Assembly (NCBI RefSeq): GCF_040869045.1
Contig: NC_090319.1
Location: forward strand, 364,205,739 to 364,269,738
Length of the DNA: 64,000 nt
Direction: 5' to 3'
From: Eurosta solidaginis
Taxonomy: Eukaryota > Arthropoda > Insecta > Diptera > Tephritidae
This document shows, piece by piece, positions 23,547 to 32,345 of this stretch (position 1 is the first letter of the stretch; every line of letters starts with the position of its first letter). A program made the position numbers and the translations under genes. The notes under the pieces were generated by a model. The model saw nothing but the letters and a program-made list of their open reading frames with translations, was not told the DNA's origin and made no database searches.

Positions 23547-24131
23547 AGTGATCGCTTGACGAAATTCGCGCATTGTTTTAAACCGATTGACTGCCAAAGC
23601 TACTTGTAACTCGCGATGCTTCAACCCTTCTCTCGCATATTTCACTACTGCTGGTTCACTCAAAGCATACCGTTTACCTAAAGCACTCATACGAAAACAA
23701 TAATCTAGTAGTGTTTCGTTTGTTTTACGCACTGCTTGACTCATTTTGTAATGTATGTCAGCTTCGTCCGGCATACAGCTAAACTCTTTACACAACTGTT
23801 GTGACAACTCACTCCAATTCGAATATAACTTATCTGTAGAATTGAGCCACATTTTCGCGGCGCCTTTGAGTCGACTATACACTGCCAATAACAAACACTT
23901 TTCTTCCCATTGGTATGCGCTCATAACACTATTAACTCTGTCTATAAATTGTTCAACCGTGATTGACGATTCGTTTGTTGGATCGAAGTCCGGTATAGTT
24001 TCCGCGATTTCTTTCACCGAATATTTGCTTTTGTTAACGTTTACCACCGACGTTTTGATAGCCGTTTGACCGCTTTGCGAATTCGATGTGCTCGCGACAA
24101 CACTAACTGGGGTGTTTGAGTTTGTTTGCAT
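23526..24131 (-). CDS. gag: Gypsy 1 gag, capsid part between the two MITEs
   Basis: About 200 codons resembling gypsy capsid: ITVEQFIDRVNSVMSAYQWE, then LKGAAKMWLNST, WSELSQQLCKEFSCMPDEAD and ETLLDYCFRMSALGKRYALS. These are the helical capsid (retrotransposon gag) signatures. Its apparent ATG lies at the edge of MITE copy 2, so the start is an artefact; the real gag begins at 24566. The last three residues before the stop come from MITE copy 1. Confidence 0.85.
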   Translation of the reverse strand: MQTNSNTPVSVVASTSNSQSGQTAIKTSVVNVNKSKYSVKEIAETIPDFDPTNESSITVEQFIDRVNSVMSAYQWEEKCLLLAVYSRLKGAAKMWLNSTDKLYSNWSELSQQLCKEFSCMPDEADIHYKMSQAVRKTNETLLDYCFRMSALGKRYALSEPAVVKYAREGLKHRELQVALAVNRFKTMREFRQAITDYTRHA

Positions 24132-24359
24132 CAGGCATGCTTAACGAACGAAACGATATCATTTCGTTACGATAATCAACGTTAATAAACGAAACGAAGT
24201 CACTTCGTTTCGTTTATTAACGTTAAGATCGTCAAATTAACGTTGATTTGACGTTCTTAACGTTAATAAACGAAACGAAATGACTTCGTTTCGTTTATTA
24301 GCGTTGATTATCGTAACGAAATGATATCGTTTCGTTCGTTAAGCATGCCTGGTTTGCAT
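24124..24359. mobile_element. Palindromic hAT-like MITE, copy 2 (inverted relative to copy 1)
   Basis: A second 220-bp copy (24132-24351) flanked by GTTTGCAT (24124-24131 and 24352-24359). The few asymmetric bases of the palindrome (for example GAAATGACTTCG at its right side against CGAAGTCATTTC at the left of copy 1) match copy 1 in reverse complement, so the two lie in opposite orientation. It also ends the N-terminal gag frame with Arg-His-Ala then TAA. Confidence 0.88.
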
Positions 24360-24566
24360 CATTTGCATCATCGAAGTAAACATTTCGCGCAACTCATTAA
24401 TTTGCTCTTGCACATTCGTTTGAGTAAATTCTATTACATCCGTGCCAACCGCTTGGCTTAGTCGCAATACTAACTCGTTTTTCAGCCCTTCTGTCTCCAA
24501 TCCTCTTTCACTGAGCAGTTCTTTAATCTCCGTCAATCTTAAACTATTAACTTTTACAAGCGGCAT
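24339..24566 (-). CDS. gag: Gypsy 1 gag N-terminus with SAP-like motif
   Basis: The frame starts with MPLVKVNSLRLTEIKELLSE and continues GLETEGLKNELVLRLSQAVG, a helix-turn-helix of the SAP type (L..LK..L..RGL...G.K..L..RL) known from the N-terminus of some gag proteins. A Met/Gln-rich helix follows before MITE copy 2 interrupts the frame. The start is the first ATG after a leader of about 560 bp. Confidence 0.8.
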   Translation of the reverse strand: MPLVKVNSLRLTEIKELLSERGLETEGLKNELVLRLSQAVGTDVIEFTQTNVQEQINELREMFTSMMQMMQTRHA

Positions 24567-25126
24567 TTTGTTTGTTTACGTTTTTCGTTACTATAATCAC
24601 CCTTTCGTTGTTAAAATTCGTTTTTATACGCTTTTGTACGTGTGTTTATGCACGATCTCGTTGACGTTAGTTTCTAATTAGAAATTTGCTTCGTTTGTTT
24701 TCTTTCCCGAATCGTATTATTTGCGATACCGGGCACGTTATTGTTTCATTCACGCGTATATGTTTCACGCTACCGTTCAGAGATATTAGACGTTCATCTC
24801 TATTTCGCTACCGTACGTTTCTATATTACTTAGTGAATATTACTTCTTCGGTTAACTCGATTATGGAGTATTTTACGCATCTCGTTCACGCAAATGGTAT
24901 ACATGCGACATTTGCTACTTTAAATGTAAGTCACATTAACCTCTCTTTCTTACTTACGGACAATTAATGCTTTGCACAAATATATATATATATATTTGAA
25001 CTCAACGTTTAATACACAACGAAATTCACAGAATGCCAGCGGAGCACCAACGCCACTCTGCCGGAGTCTCACTATCCCGTTATTTGCAATTTTACAATTC
25101 TTACGCCGATTCATCCCCTTCTGACC
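24567..25126 (-). other. Gypsy 1 leader with candidate primer-binding site
   Basis: Untranslated leader between the 5' LTR and gag. Directly after the LTR the minus strand reads GGTCAGAAGGGGATGAATC, which partly resembles the complement of a tRNA-Leu 3' end. The match is only tentative and no other primer site stands out. Confidence 0.4.
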
Positions 25127-25351
25127 TGAAAGGTACTTGGAAACAGGGGCTTGATGAATTCGATTTAAGTAAATGAACACTCGCACTTTAGTTTAAACAT
25201 TTAATGAGTTAGTTAATAAAAATATTAATATGAAATTTAATAATGTTTGAATGTATGTAATTAGGATTGATACGCCTTGCGCGGCGTACACTCTCGTCGG
25301 CTGCTCGTCACTTACTACTGCTTAGACCAAAACAGAGTTGCTACCCTTACA
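25127..25351 (-). repeat. Gypsy 1 LTR (5' LTR in coding sense)
   Basis: The partner of 19732-19956, with the same ends. I count three substitutions between the two copies. Confidence 0.92.
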
Positions 25352-25355
25352 TAAG

Positions 25356-26499
25356 TATATATTAAGTGCCATCACTTCAAACGAGCTTTTCCTCCATTTT
25401 GTGGTTTCCTGGTTAACTTCTTCTATATGGCTAGCAAATAATAAATTTTCCCATTATTTCAGCATAGCTTAGGCTATTGTCTTCATTGCCGCAACTCCAT
25501 GCAGCGATTCTCTGTCCGTTCATATATCGTATCTAACCCCACACCAAGGGAACACATATGGGACAACGACCCGAAAAATATATGCTGTTACGAATTTTGA
25601 GAACCCTTGATGATTTTCTGTTACATGTCTGCTCACTGAACTGCCAAACAAATCGACTGCAATACGTTGTAAAACAAAATGCTCATTATTCAGCACTACA
25701 ATGGTAGTAAAACTTCACAATTTAATGTATACGAGTACTTCACTTAGAACGTGTTAAAATAAAACAGATTAACTCATTCCTTACACTGCAACGGTTGCCC
25801 CGTCATTATGTTCTCCCAGGGTATAGACTTGTCGCAAAAAGCCTACCCGAATAGTTGCTTATTGACTTCTCGCTCTTCTGTAGCTCGCTGTGTCTAAACA
25901 CATGCATGCGCGTAGCTTATCTAGCGTCGTCTTAAGCTGACTGCGCTCGTAGTTGTCCGATGTTATATCGTCTGCTGAAATTGTTGTTGTGCAGTATATA
26001 ATTATATATATTAGAAATAGACAGTGAACGGCGACTCACGTTGCGAAAGTATTAAAGCACACTTGATCTGTCTGACGAAGCATTGCTACAACAACAACAA
26101 CATCTGTCTGACGAATTTTTGTTTTCTCCTCGGACCCTACTCAGAGATGAGCTGACAAAAAATGTATGTTAGTAAGAGCAATATTAATCTACAGTGAACA
26201 ATCTAAACTGAACGACAGTCACGGAGCAGGAGGCTTCTGAGAACAATTACAGCTCATACTTTTTACCCGGCTTCTAAGCAGCAGCTGGCATCTTCAAAGC
26301 CAAAGTTGTAGAAACCAAAATGGCCTGCGGTTGATAATAAAATAACTTTGTCGAAGTTATAATAAACTGCGATTGCGCTGTCGTGGCGGTGATTGCACTC
26401 TCAGACTCCATTCGGTGCCCGTAAAATATTTACCAGCCAGTATTTTATGTATATGTCATCCTTCGGCATATATAGACAATTCAATGGACAGCTTTCTGC
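25356..26499. other. No supported gene between gypsy 1 and the SINE
   Basis: AT-rich sequence with an ATATATA run near 25995 and a short CAACAACAACAACA tract near 26090 that may be the tail of an eroded repeat. No pickpocket N-terminal exon was recognised here. Confidence 0.4.
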
Positions 26500-26842
26500 G
26501 ACTGACGTGGTGTGGTATTTTGGCATTAGTGTGCTCCGCCTATCACACCAAAGGCCCTGGGGTCAATTCTTTGCCAAAGCAGCATCAAAAATTTAGAAAA
26601 AAGTTTTCTTCAATTAAAAAAGGGTTTTTCTAAACGGGGTCGCCCATGAAATTACGAGAGCATTTTTGCCATGGGACGCTGCTCAGCGAAAAATCATCTG
26701 CCTTACAGTTGCCGTTTGGAGTCGGCATAGAACATGTAGGAGCCATCCCTCCAATTTGTAGGAAAAATTACGAAGAAGCACGAAGCAAGTTTAAGGAGAA
26801 GCTCGGCCTAAATATGATCGGGAGGAAATCGCACTAAGTGTA
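26500..26842 (+). mobile_element. tRNA-headed SINE, near full length
   Basis: The head reads GACGTGGTGTGGTATTTTGG, then AGTGTGCTCCGCCTATCACA and AAGGCCCTGGGGTCAATTCT, an eroded A box and B box. The body follows with AAAAAGGGTTTTTCTAAACG, TTACAGTTGCCGTTTGGAGT, GAAGAAGCACGAAGCAAGT and GAGAAGCTCGGCCTAAA. The order matches the minus-strand copy at 11540 in its head. The open frames here are incidental. Confidence 0.65.
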
Positions 26843-26953
26843 TGTGACCCGGTCTATGAAAAGGTGAGTTATGACTAAAAAAACAGCTTTTAACAACTGT
26901 TTCTCGCAATTTCTTTTTGAGTCATAAGCCACCTTTTCATAGACTGGGTCACA
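26843..26953. mobile_element. 111-bp TA-flanked MITE (foldback)
   Basis: TGTGACCCGGTCTATGAAAA and about 14 more bases recur inverted at the right end (ending TTTTCATAGACTGGGTCACA). The element is bracketed by TA on both sides, as for Tc1/mariner-type MITEs. It lies about 90 bp before the first visible ppk-A exon. Confidence 0.75.
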
Positions 26954-27046
26954 TATATGTTTTTATTAGACTTTGAACACCAAGGAATTCTGATGAAACC
27001 TTTTCCATTGTCTTTAAATTATTGGTAATTATTGCTTTTTTTCCAG

Positions 27047-27180
27047 CTGTCAGCAACTTGTAAAAATTTTATACGCAAATGCAAACTGGGAGGACGAGAA
27101 ATTTATTGCTTCGATCGTACAGTCTTTCAAGACAGTTGGACTACATATGGATTGTGTTGCGCCTTTAATAAAGGCTATTA
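27047..27180 (+). CDS. ppk-A exon: Cys-rich finger with CCxFN motif
   Basis: The first visible exon of a pickpocket-type DEG/ENaC sodium-channel subunit. It lies after TTTTTTTCCAG and before GTAAGT, in phase 0. It encodes CKNFIRKCKLGGREIYC and FDRTVFQDSWTTYGLCCAFN, the signature C...I..C...G...C...F.....T..G.CC.FN of the extracellular domain. The exons for the cytoplasmic N-terminus and first membrane segment should precede it, but none was found in the 14 kb upstream, where transposons dominate. Compare the matching exon of ppk-B at 44845. Confidence 0.85.
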
Positions 27181-27409
27181 GTAAGTTACAAGCTTGATTA
27201 GACATGAGAATATATCTCCAAATCGAGCTTATTTTTTAAGAGAACATGTCAGAGTTCGATTATATACTTCGTGAACACGAAAAATTACGAGCGAAATAAA
27301 AAGTTCAAAAAAAAAAAATTATTACCTGGCGATTTTTTTTATATATAGTTATTAGGTTTCGATCACTGGTTTTTTTTAAACTAACCTCTTTGTTTTTTAA
27401 TACTTGCAG

Positions 27410-27677
27410 TTACGCCAAACGTAGATTTCGTGATCGTTTCGTTGGTCCAGATTTGGGTTTGAAAGTTGTCCTAAATACAAGTCATAAAGATGAGTTTATG
27501 TCCATATTAAATATAGACGGCTACATTGTTATTGTACATGATTCAGACACATATCCGGATCCATCATCCGTTGAATCACAAGAGCTATATTTATCAAGTG
27601 GCGAAGGTTCTTCTGTTTTGTTGAGAGCATTTTTGATTAGCACAGAACCATCACTTCGGTCATTTAGTCCACAAACT
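27410..27677 (+). CDS. ppk-A exon: extracellular palm/beta-ball
   Basis: The split Tyr codon joins correctly from 27180. The product contains VGPDLGLKVVLN, DGYIVIVHDSDTYPDP and the SLRSFSPQT end. These correspond to the GL.vvLN, G..v.vH.p..yP and lR.lsP elements of insect pickpocket proteins. The exon ends in phase 0 at GTAAGT. The reading frame is clean. Confidence 0.85.
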
Positions 27678-27755
27678 GTAAGTACAAATTTTATGTTATC
27701 AAATATCTTTATTTTAGCATTATTTCTCTTTTTCGTTTTCCCCTCTCTTGCATAG

Positions 27756-27969
27756 CGCAATTGTTATTTTTTAGGATGAGTTTCCTAAAAATGGAGTCTT
27801 TCGTACAAAGCCTTATAGTTTCTCGGATTGCATAACACATTTTCTTATGCGCAGCATGTTGGCTCTGTGCCATTGTATACCATTTTACGTTGTATCGAGC
27901 TTTTGCGGCGATCAGGAAGGACTAATTTTTTGCACTCTTCAGCACGTGTTTGTCTGGTATCTTACAATT
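27756..27969 (+). CDS. ppk-A exon: first thumb Cys cluster, with frame problem at its 5' end
   Basis: A strong pyrimidine tract and CATAG place the acceptor before 27756. This gives RNCYFL, the expected R-x-C motif after SPQT, but TGA follows at 27777 because of one extra base in TTAGGATGAG. A second AG 19 bases downstream (start 27775) keeps the frame (DEFPKNGVFRTKPYSFSDC, then ALCHCIPFYVV and CTLQH) but drops the R-x-C motif. The rest matches the Cys-rich thumb (C-x-C-x-P and following Cys). It ends in phase 0 at GTGAGT. The gene is either a pseudogene with a 1-nt insertion, an assembly error, or it uses the downstream acceptor. Confidence 0.75.
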
Positions 27970-28958
27970 GTGAGTAGAAAATTTAAGCTAAAATCGTGTT
28001 TTTTCAAAGTCAGTAAGTATTTCCGTTCGCATAAAAAAGGGAATATAAAAAATGGGCTGAAAAGCAATGCAAGCAAACTTTTTCAGCACTTTTACGCACG
28101 AAAAATCTAGTTACTTCAGCTGTGATTAACCAAAAGGGCGAGTAAAGAATTAACTTGGGTTTTTGGATAGTCAAAAAACTAGTTAATCAAGTAAACATAT
28201 TTTCTAATGAACCAAGAATATAATCAATCGATTAATTGAGTAATTGAAATACGATTGATAAAAATTTTGAGTAATCAATCAATCGCACAATTAATTAAAT
28301 GCGCTAAATTCAATCACAAGAAACTAAATTTTAATTAAGAAATTAAAAATGTGATTATTTAAACTCTTAAGTATCCAACTATTCACACGGTCCTAACTTT
28401 AAGCGAACTGAATTCAATCATAAGTAATTAATTTGTAATTGAGTAATTTGATAAAAAATTATTAAAATATTGAGTAACCACCCAACTGAGCAACCCTCAT
28501 TTTACATGAACTGAATTCAATTATAAGTAATTAATAAACTAAATTCAGTCGCAGTCGAATTAATTGAGTAATTTGAAATATGATTAATGAAAATTTTGAG
28601 TAGCCAATCAATCGCATAGCCATTATTTTAAAATAGCTTTATTCAACCATAAGTAATTAAATTGTAATTGAGAAATTTGAAATTTGATTATTAAGCCTCT
28701 TAAGCAATCAATCAATCGCACGATCTTAACTTTAAGCTGAGCTAAATTTAAACATAAGTAATTTAGAAATTTGGTACATGATTAGTAAGAATTTTTTTGA
28801 GTAACGAATCAATCACACGGCCCTTATTTAAAATGAACTGAATTCAATAACAAATAATTTATTTGTAACTGAGTAATTTGAAATACGATTAATGACAAAT
28901 TTGAACAAACAAACAAACAAACAGTTCTAATTTTTATTGAACTGAATAAAATTTTCAG
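27970..28958 (+). repeat. ppk-A intron with diverged tandem repeats
   Basis: The intron holds repeated units with AATCAATCGCACAATTAATT, ATAAGTAATTAATTTGTAAT, GAGTAATTTGAAATACGATT and AATTTTGAGTA, recurring roughly every 100-150 bp from about 28170 to 28930. This is a degenerate AT-rich minisatellite and has no coding content. Confidence 0.55.
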
Positions 28959-29158
28959 CTATTAGTTCGTTATTCAATGGTATTTTCAGTCAAATGGAAT
29001 AACGCACTTAAAGAGCGCGAGGCCGTTCCTGGGCTAGAACGCTATTACGAGGAGGCACTTTACTGTCCCGAATGCTTGCCATCCTGCAATGATATACAAT
29101 CTGGAATTTCGGTGGCGTCATTACCCATAGATCTTTTCACGACTACAGCTACGCCAGA
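28959..29158 (+). CDS. ppk-A exon: second thumb Cys cluster
   Basis: After ATTTTCAG the exon is in phase 0 and encodes a short linker, then EALYCPECLPSCNDIQSG, the LxCPxCLPSC signature of pickpocket channels just before the wrist. It ends two bases into a codon at GTAAGT. The first residues (LLVRYSMVFSV) are less conserved, so the acceptor could differ slightly. Confidence 0.8.
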
Positions 29159-30004
29159 GTAAGTATAAATGAAGAAAATAGAGGTAAATCATGAAAAATT
29201 TCTTTTGTCAGTAAGCCTCCTTCTCTCCGACCAAGTTTCAGGTTCTTGATTGATCATGAGCTGAAAAGCTGCCTTCCTACAGATCTATATTTTTCGATAG
29301 ATGTCAGCCCAAAAAGATTGCTAAGATCAATTAGCACCACAGTCAGTGTCTGATTCGCATCGTCAGCCACAACGTTGCTTCTTTTTAAATTCTCCGAGTA
29401 AGCCTTAGTTGCCTCCATTAGACCTATCAACCACTTTATCCATCCTTCTCTTTAGCGTTATTCATTATCACGTCCATTGTCTCTCACGCTGGCTGTCGTG
29501 GTGTGGTGGTAGCGTGCTCCGCCTATTACACCGAATCTTCTCTGTTTTTCAAAATGTATCGAGGGCTTCTTGCAAAGTTCTTGGCAGTGCACTGCCTTCG
29601 ACCTCCTAATAAGGTTTCGCTGGCTTATGCGAAGCGCTTACTTTCCCTGTGTGATTCCAAGTGCTGGACGATTCTTGCTGCAGTTAGGTACTTAAACAGA
29701 GCTCTCTTACCCTCAGTCTCCTACATTTGTTTTCTCCCTATTCGAACTTGCTTGCCTCGTTGACTCTCCACCAACTTCGCTCTCAAAATTCGGCTTGTTG
29801 TTGTTATTTTTTCCTCAAAAGTGCTTTCCAAAAGCTAAGAATGAGCATGAGTAGTCCTTCGTCGGGCTGAATCCGGTTCGGTTTCTTATGATACTAGGCC
29901 TCCTATTTAATGCCACTTTTCTTCAATTAAAACTTAAGGATCATTCAACTTTAACTTGATAACCAAAGTTTTGACACCCCTTTTTATTATAATCTCAATT
30001 TCAG
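29159..30004 (+). other. ppk-A intron containing a SINE head
   Basis: Positions 29487-29560 read CTGTCGTGGTGTGGTGGTAG and CGTGCTCCGCCTATTACACC, the head of the tRNA-derived SINE family, followed by unrelated sequence. The rest of the intron shows nothing I can name. Confidence 0.5.
29487..29560 (+). mobile_element. SINE head fragment
   Basis: TGGTGGTAGCGTGCTCCGCC matches the A-box region of the copies at 11540 and 26500. The B-box half is lost. Confidence 0.55.
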
Positions 30005-30123
30005 TGAATTAAAATACATCGGCTTGCACTCGAAGGATGTGTCGGTGCTGAGTGTATTTTTTGATGACCCGTATTCAAAGAAGTATAAACGTTTGCTGGG
30101 CAATACTTGGTATGAAGCGTTAT
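30005..30123 (+). CDS. ppk-A exon: wrist region before TM2
   Basis: The split Asp codon joins correctly. The product is ELKYIGLHSKDVSVLSVFFD followed by DPYSKKYKRLLGNTWYEAL. It corresponds to the v.vyF......y.R.......dll segment that leads into the second membrane helix of DEG/ENaC proteins. It ends one base into a codon at GTAAGT. Confidence 0.75.
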
Positions 30124-30236
30124 GTAAGTATTGTAGACTATTTATAAGCGAGCACTAAAAAATCTTCTTTTATTTGAGTAATCTTAAACTTTTAATCTTA
30201 AATGGAGTTTTGTTTTTCCTTTGATATATTACGCAG

Positions 30237-30352
30237 GTACAGTCGGCAACGTGACTTCCATATTTTTGGGATTCTTAATATTGGCAGAGAAAAAGAAAAG
30301 AGAAGGGCACCGAAGAGGAAATGAAGCTTTACATGTATCCTTAAATATTTAA
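30237..30352 (+). CDS. ppk-A last exon: TM2 and short C-terminus
   Basis: After ACGCAG the frame gives TVGNVTSIFLGFLILAEKKK and a basic tail, ending LHVSLNI and TAA. The position fits TM2, but the selectivity-filter triplet G-x-S seen in active DEG/ENaC channels reads GFL here, and the helix is a few residues short of the usual GFSILSGVE. AATAAA occurs at 30390-30395. With the frame problem at 27756, this suggests a decaying or non-conducting copy. Confidence 0.7.
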
Positions 30353-30837
30353 ATAAAAAAATTGTATTGTTAAACTTGTTTTCCGATTCAATAAAGAACG
30401 TTCTTAAAATATCAAAATACAATCTTGGACTTCTATTCATTTAAAAGTATTGACGTTAGAATATTTTAATAAGGAATACGAGAAACGGGTGCGTGGCAAA
30501 TTCTATACGAGTGGTAATTTTCATACTGGATATCTCAGATGCATTTATGATACAATACTGAAATTCGTAAAAGTTATATAAGGCAGTGAGAGCGAAAAAG
30601 AGAGGAAATGAGAACGAAAGAAGAGGATGATGGAGAGCGAAGGAAAGCTGTGGAGAGGAGGTGAATGCTAATGAGAGGAAGGTAGAGGGGAAGAGAAAAG
30701 GGTGAGTGAAGTAACACTTGGTAAACATTTTTGGTGAGTTAACGGAGTGACAAATGGTGCTGATTCTCAGACTCGAAGTTGGGAAAAATCCATGTTATAT
30801 GGGGCTCACTGTATTCAAATAACGTATCTCATAGCCC
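30353..30837. other. ppk-A downstream region with GA-rich tract
   Basis: A poly(A) signal lies at 30390. A purine-only run (GAGAGCGAAAAAGAGAGGAA and similar) spans about 30590-30710. No gene is seen. Confidence 0.5.
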
Positions 30838-31025
30838 ATTGTTGCTATCGTTGTAGCGATAAAGACACTTCCCGAACCATTTGTGGAGTGTTATCGATGT
30901 TGATGGTGTTTTGCCCGATACAGAAACGGTACGTTCCGATATCAAGCGCGATTTAGGTATAAACCCCACCATCTCGGGGACTATTTTATATGACAAAATT
31001 AAACCTTCTAGACCATCCCTACCAG
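30838..31025 (-). repeat. (CAA)n-tailed dispersed repeat, minus orientation, partial
   Basis: It shows GTTGCTATCGTTGTAGCGAT, AGTGTTATCGATGTTGATGG, ACGGTACGTTCCGATATCAA and CCACCATCTCGGGGAC, matching the core of the family, and stops about halfway. Confidence 0.65.
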
Positions 31026-31589
31026 ATTATTATTTATTTCCGTTAATCCATTTGTAAGGTGGGTCTCGTCGAATGCGGGAGTAGCATCCAACCCTTATGG
31101 AGTCGAGTAGGCGCCACACTTCTTTTTTTCTAATGAATAATCATTATGTTGGTATAATATGCGTCTAACACACAAACATATTATAAGGGAGAGTTGTAAC
31201 TAATAGAGGTGATGGGGTGATGAGTGATAGATTGCAATGGCGAGATGGGTGAGAAGTGGACGTGTTGTTGCGAAGTTGGTGGACTATGCAGGGAAATCGG
31301 CGAACGATTGGCTGATACCTCAAACTACCACAGAAATAGGTGAATCAGAAATGATTTGACGCATACTAAAAGAACTGGTAAATGGTGAATCAGATAAGGA
31401 GCTAAGAATATTGCCGCGGTAGACATCCGCCGGTAGGAAGCGACCAAAATGCATAGACCGCAAGTTTCGAGGAGTCAAAAAATCTGCGAAGATCTATCCA
31501 CATACGTAATACTCCGCATAACCTTGGGGTTGTGTTTGTCGTGACAGCATTGAAAACAATTAAAATAAGGGTGAATCGGTCGACAGTAG
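31026..31589. other. No supported gene
   Basis: Unremarkable sequence between two repeats. I recognise nothing. Confidence 0.4.
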
Positions 31590-32345
31590 ACTAGTGTTCA
31601 AATCGGCCGCGCTCAAAATAACGTATTAGGATGACGAATGAAGATAAAAAAATGTTTCGGGCTAACAACAATCCAGAAGTAAACACGACATAGTCCTGCA
31701 TGCAAACCCGAAATGGTCTCGAAAACAATACCGAAAAAGTCCCACAAAGATCCTTACGCAATAGCAACATTATACCAAAAACTGTCTCCAAAATTCGGAG
31801 GTCATACTATATTAACCCCGAAACGAGCTTGAAAATAATCCCCAATCGACTCGAAGTTGTCCTTTATGATGTTTGAAACAATACGAAATGATCCTTAAGT
31901 TATGCCGAAAGCCCTCGGGAAGATGGTGTAAAAGAGTCCCGAATGACCCGGGAAACTATCACGGATGAGTCTTGATATTACTCCTTTAACAGTGCCGAAA
32001 ATATTATGAAGCACTACCAAACTATCCTGCAGCAGTCCCAGAATAACCCTAAATTTAAACAGTTCCGAAACGGCCCTGAAGAAGTCCCAAAGTAATTTAA
32101 AACAATCCCAAAATAGTCCCGATATGACCGGAAAAACAATTCCGAGGTAGTATGAAAATTATTACAAAAACTACATATTTCGAATAATTCTGATAATATT
32201 TCGAATACAATCCCGACTAAGCCAAGATATACTCCCGAAACAATGGCCCACAAATATCACCGATATAATCCCCAAAAAGTGCGAAGTCATCAAATCATGA
32301 GTTAAGCCTCCGAAAAGTATTCCGAATTAAATACCTTAAGATATT
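31590..32345. repeat. Degenerate CCGAAA/TCCCGAAA low-complexity array
   Basis: Short diverged units such as AGTCCCGAAATG, CAATCCCAAAATAGTCCCGA and TCCGAGGTAGTATGAAAA recur across 750 bp. Similar motifs appear at 45800-46080 and 50860-51000. The frames here are by-products. Confidence 0.5.

Larger units (their letters stand above)
19728..25355 (-). mobile_element. Ty3/gypsy LTR retrotransposon 1 (with TAAG target duplication)
   Basis: A complete-length element on the minus strand. LTRs are at 19732-19956 and 25127-25351, and the 4-bp direct repeat TAAG flanks them (19728-19731 and 25352-25355). In coding order (right to left) it has a leader, gag cut by two palindromic MITEs, a CCHC nucleocapsid segment, an in-frame TAG, then protease, RT, RNase H, integrase and a C-terminal domain that runs to the 3' LTR. 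The two LTRs differ at only three sites by my reading, so insertion is relatively recent. It is inactive as it stands because of the MITE stops and a frameshift inside integrase. Confidence 0.9.

Noticed and set aside
26373..26837. Three plus-strand frames near the SINE
   Set aside because: They coincide with a tRNA-headed SINE and carry no protein motif.
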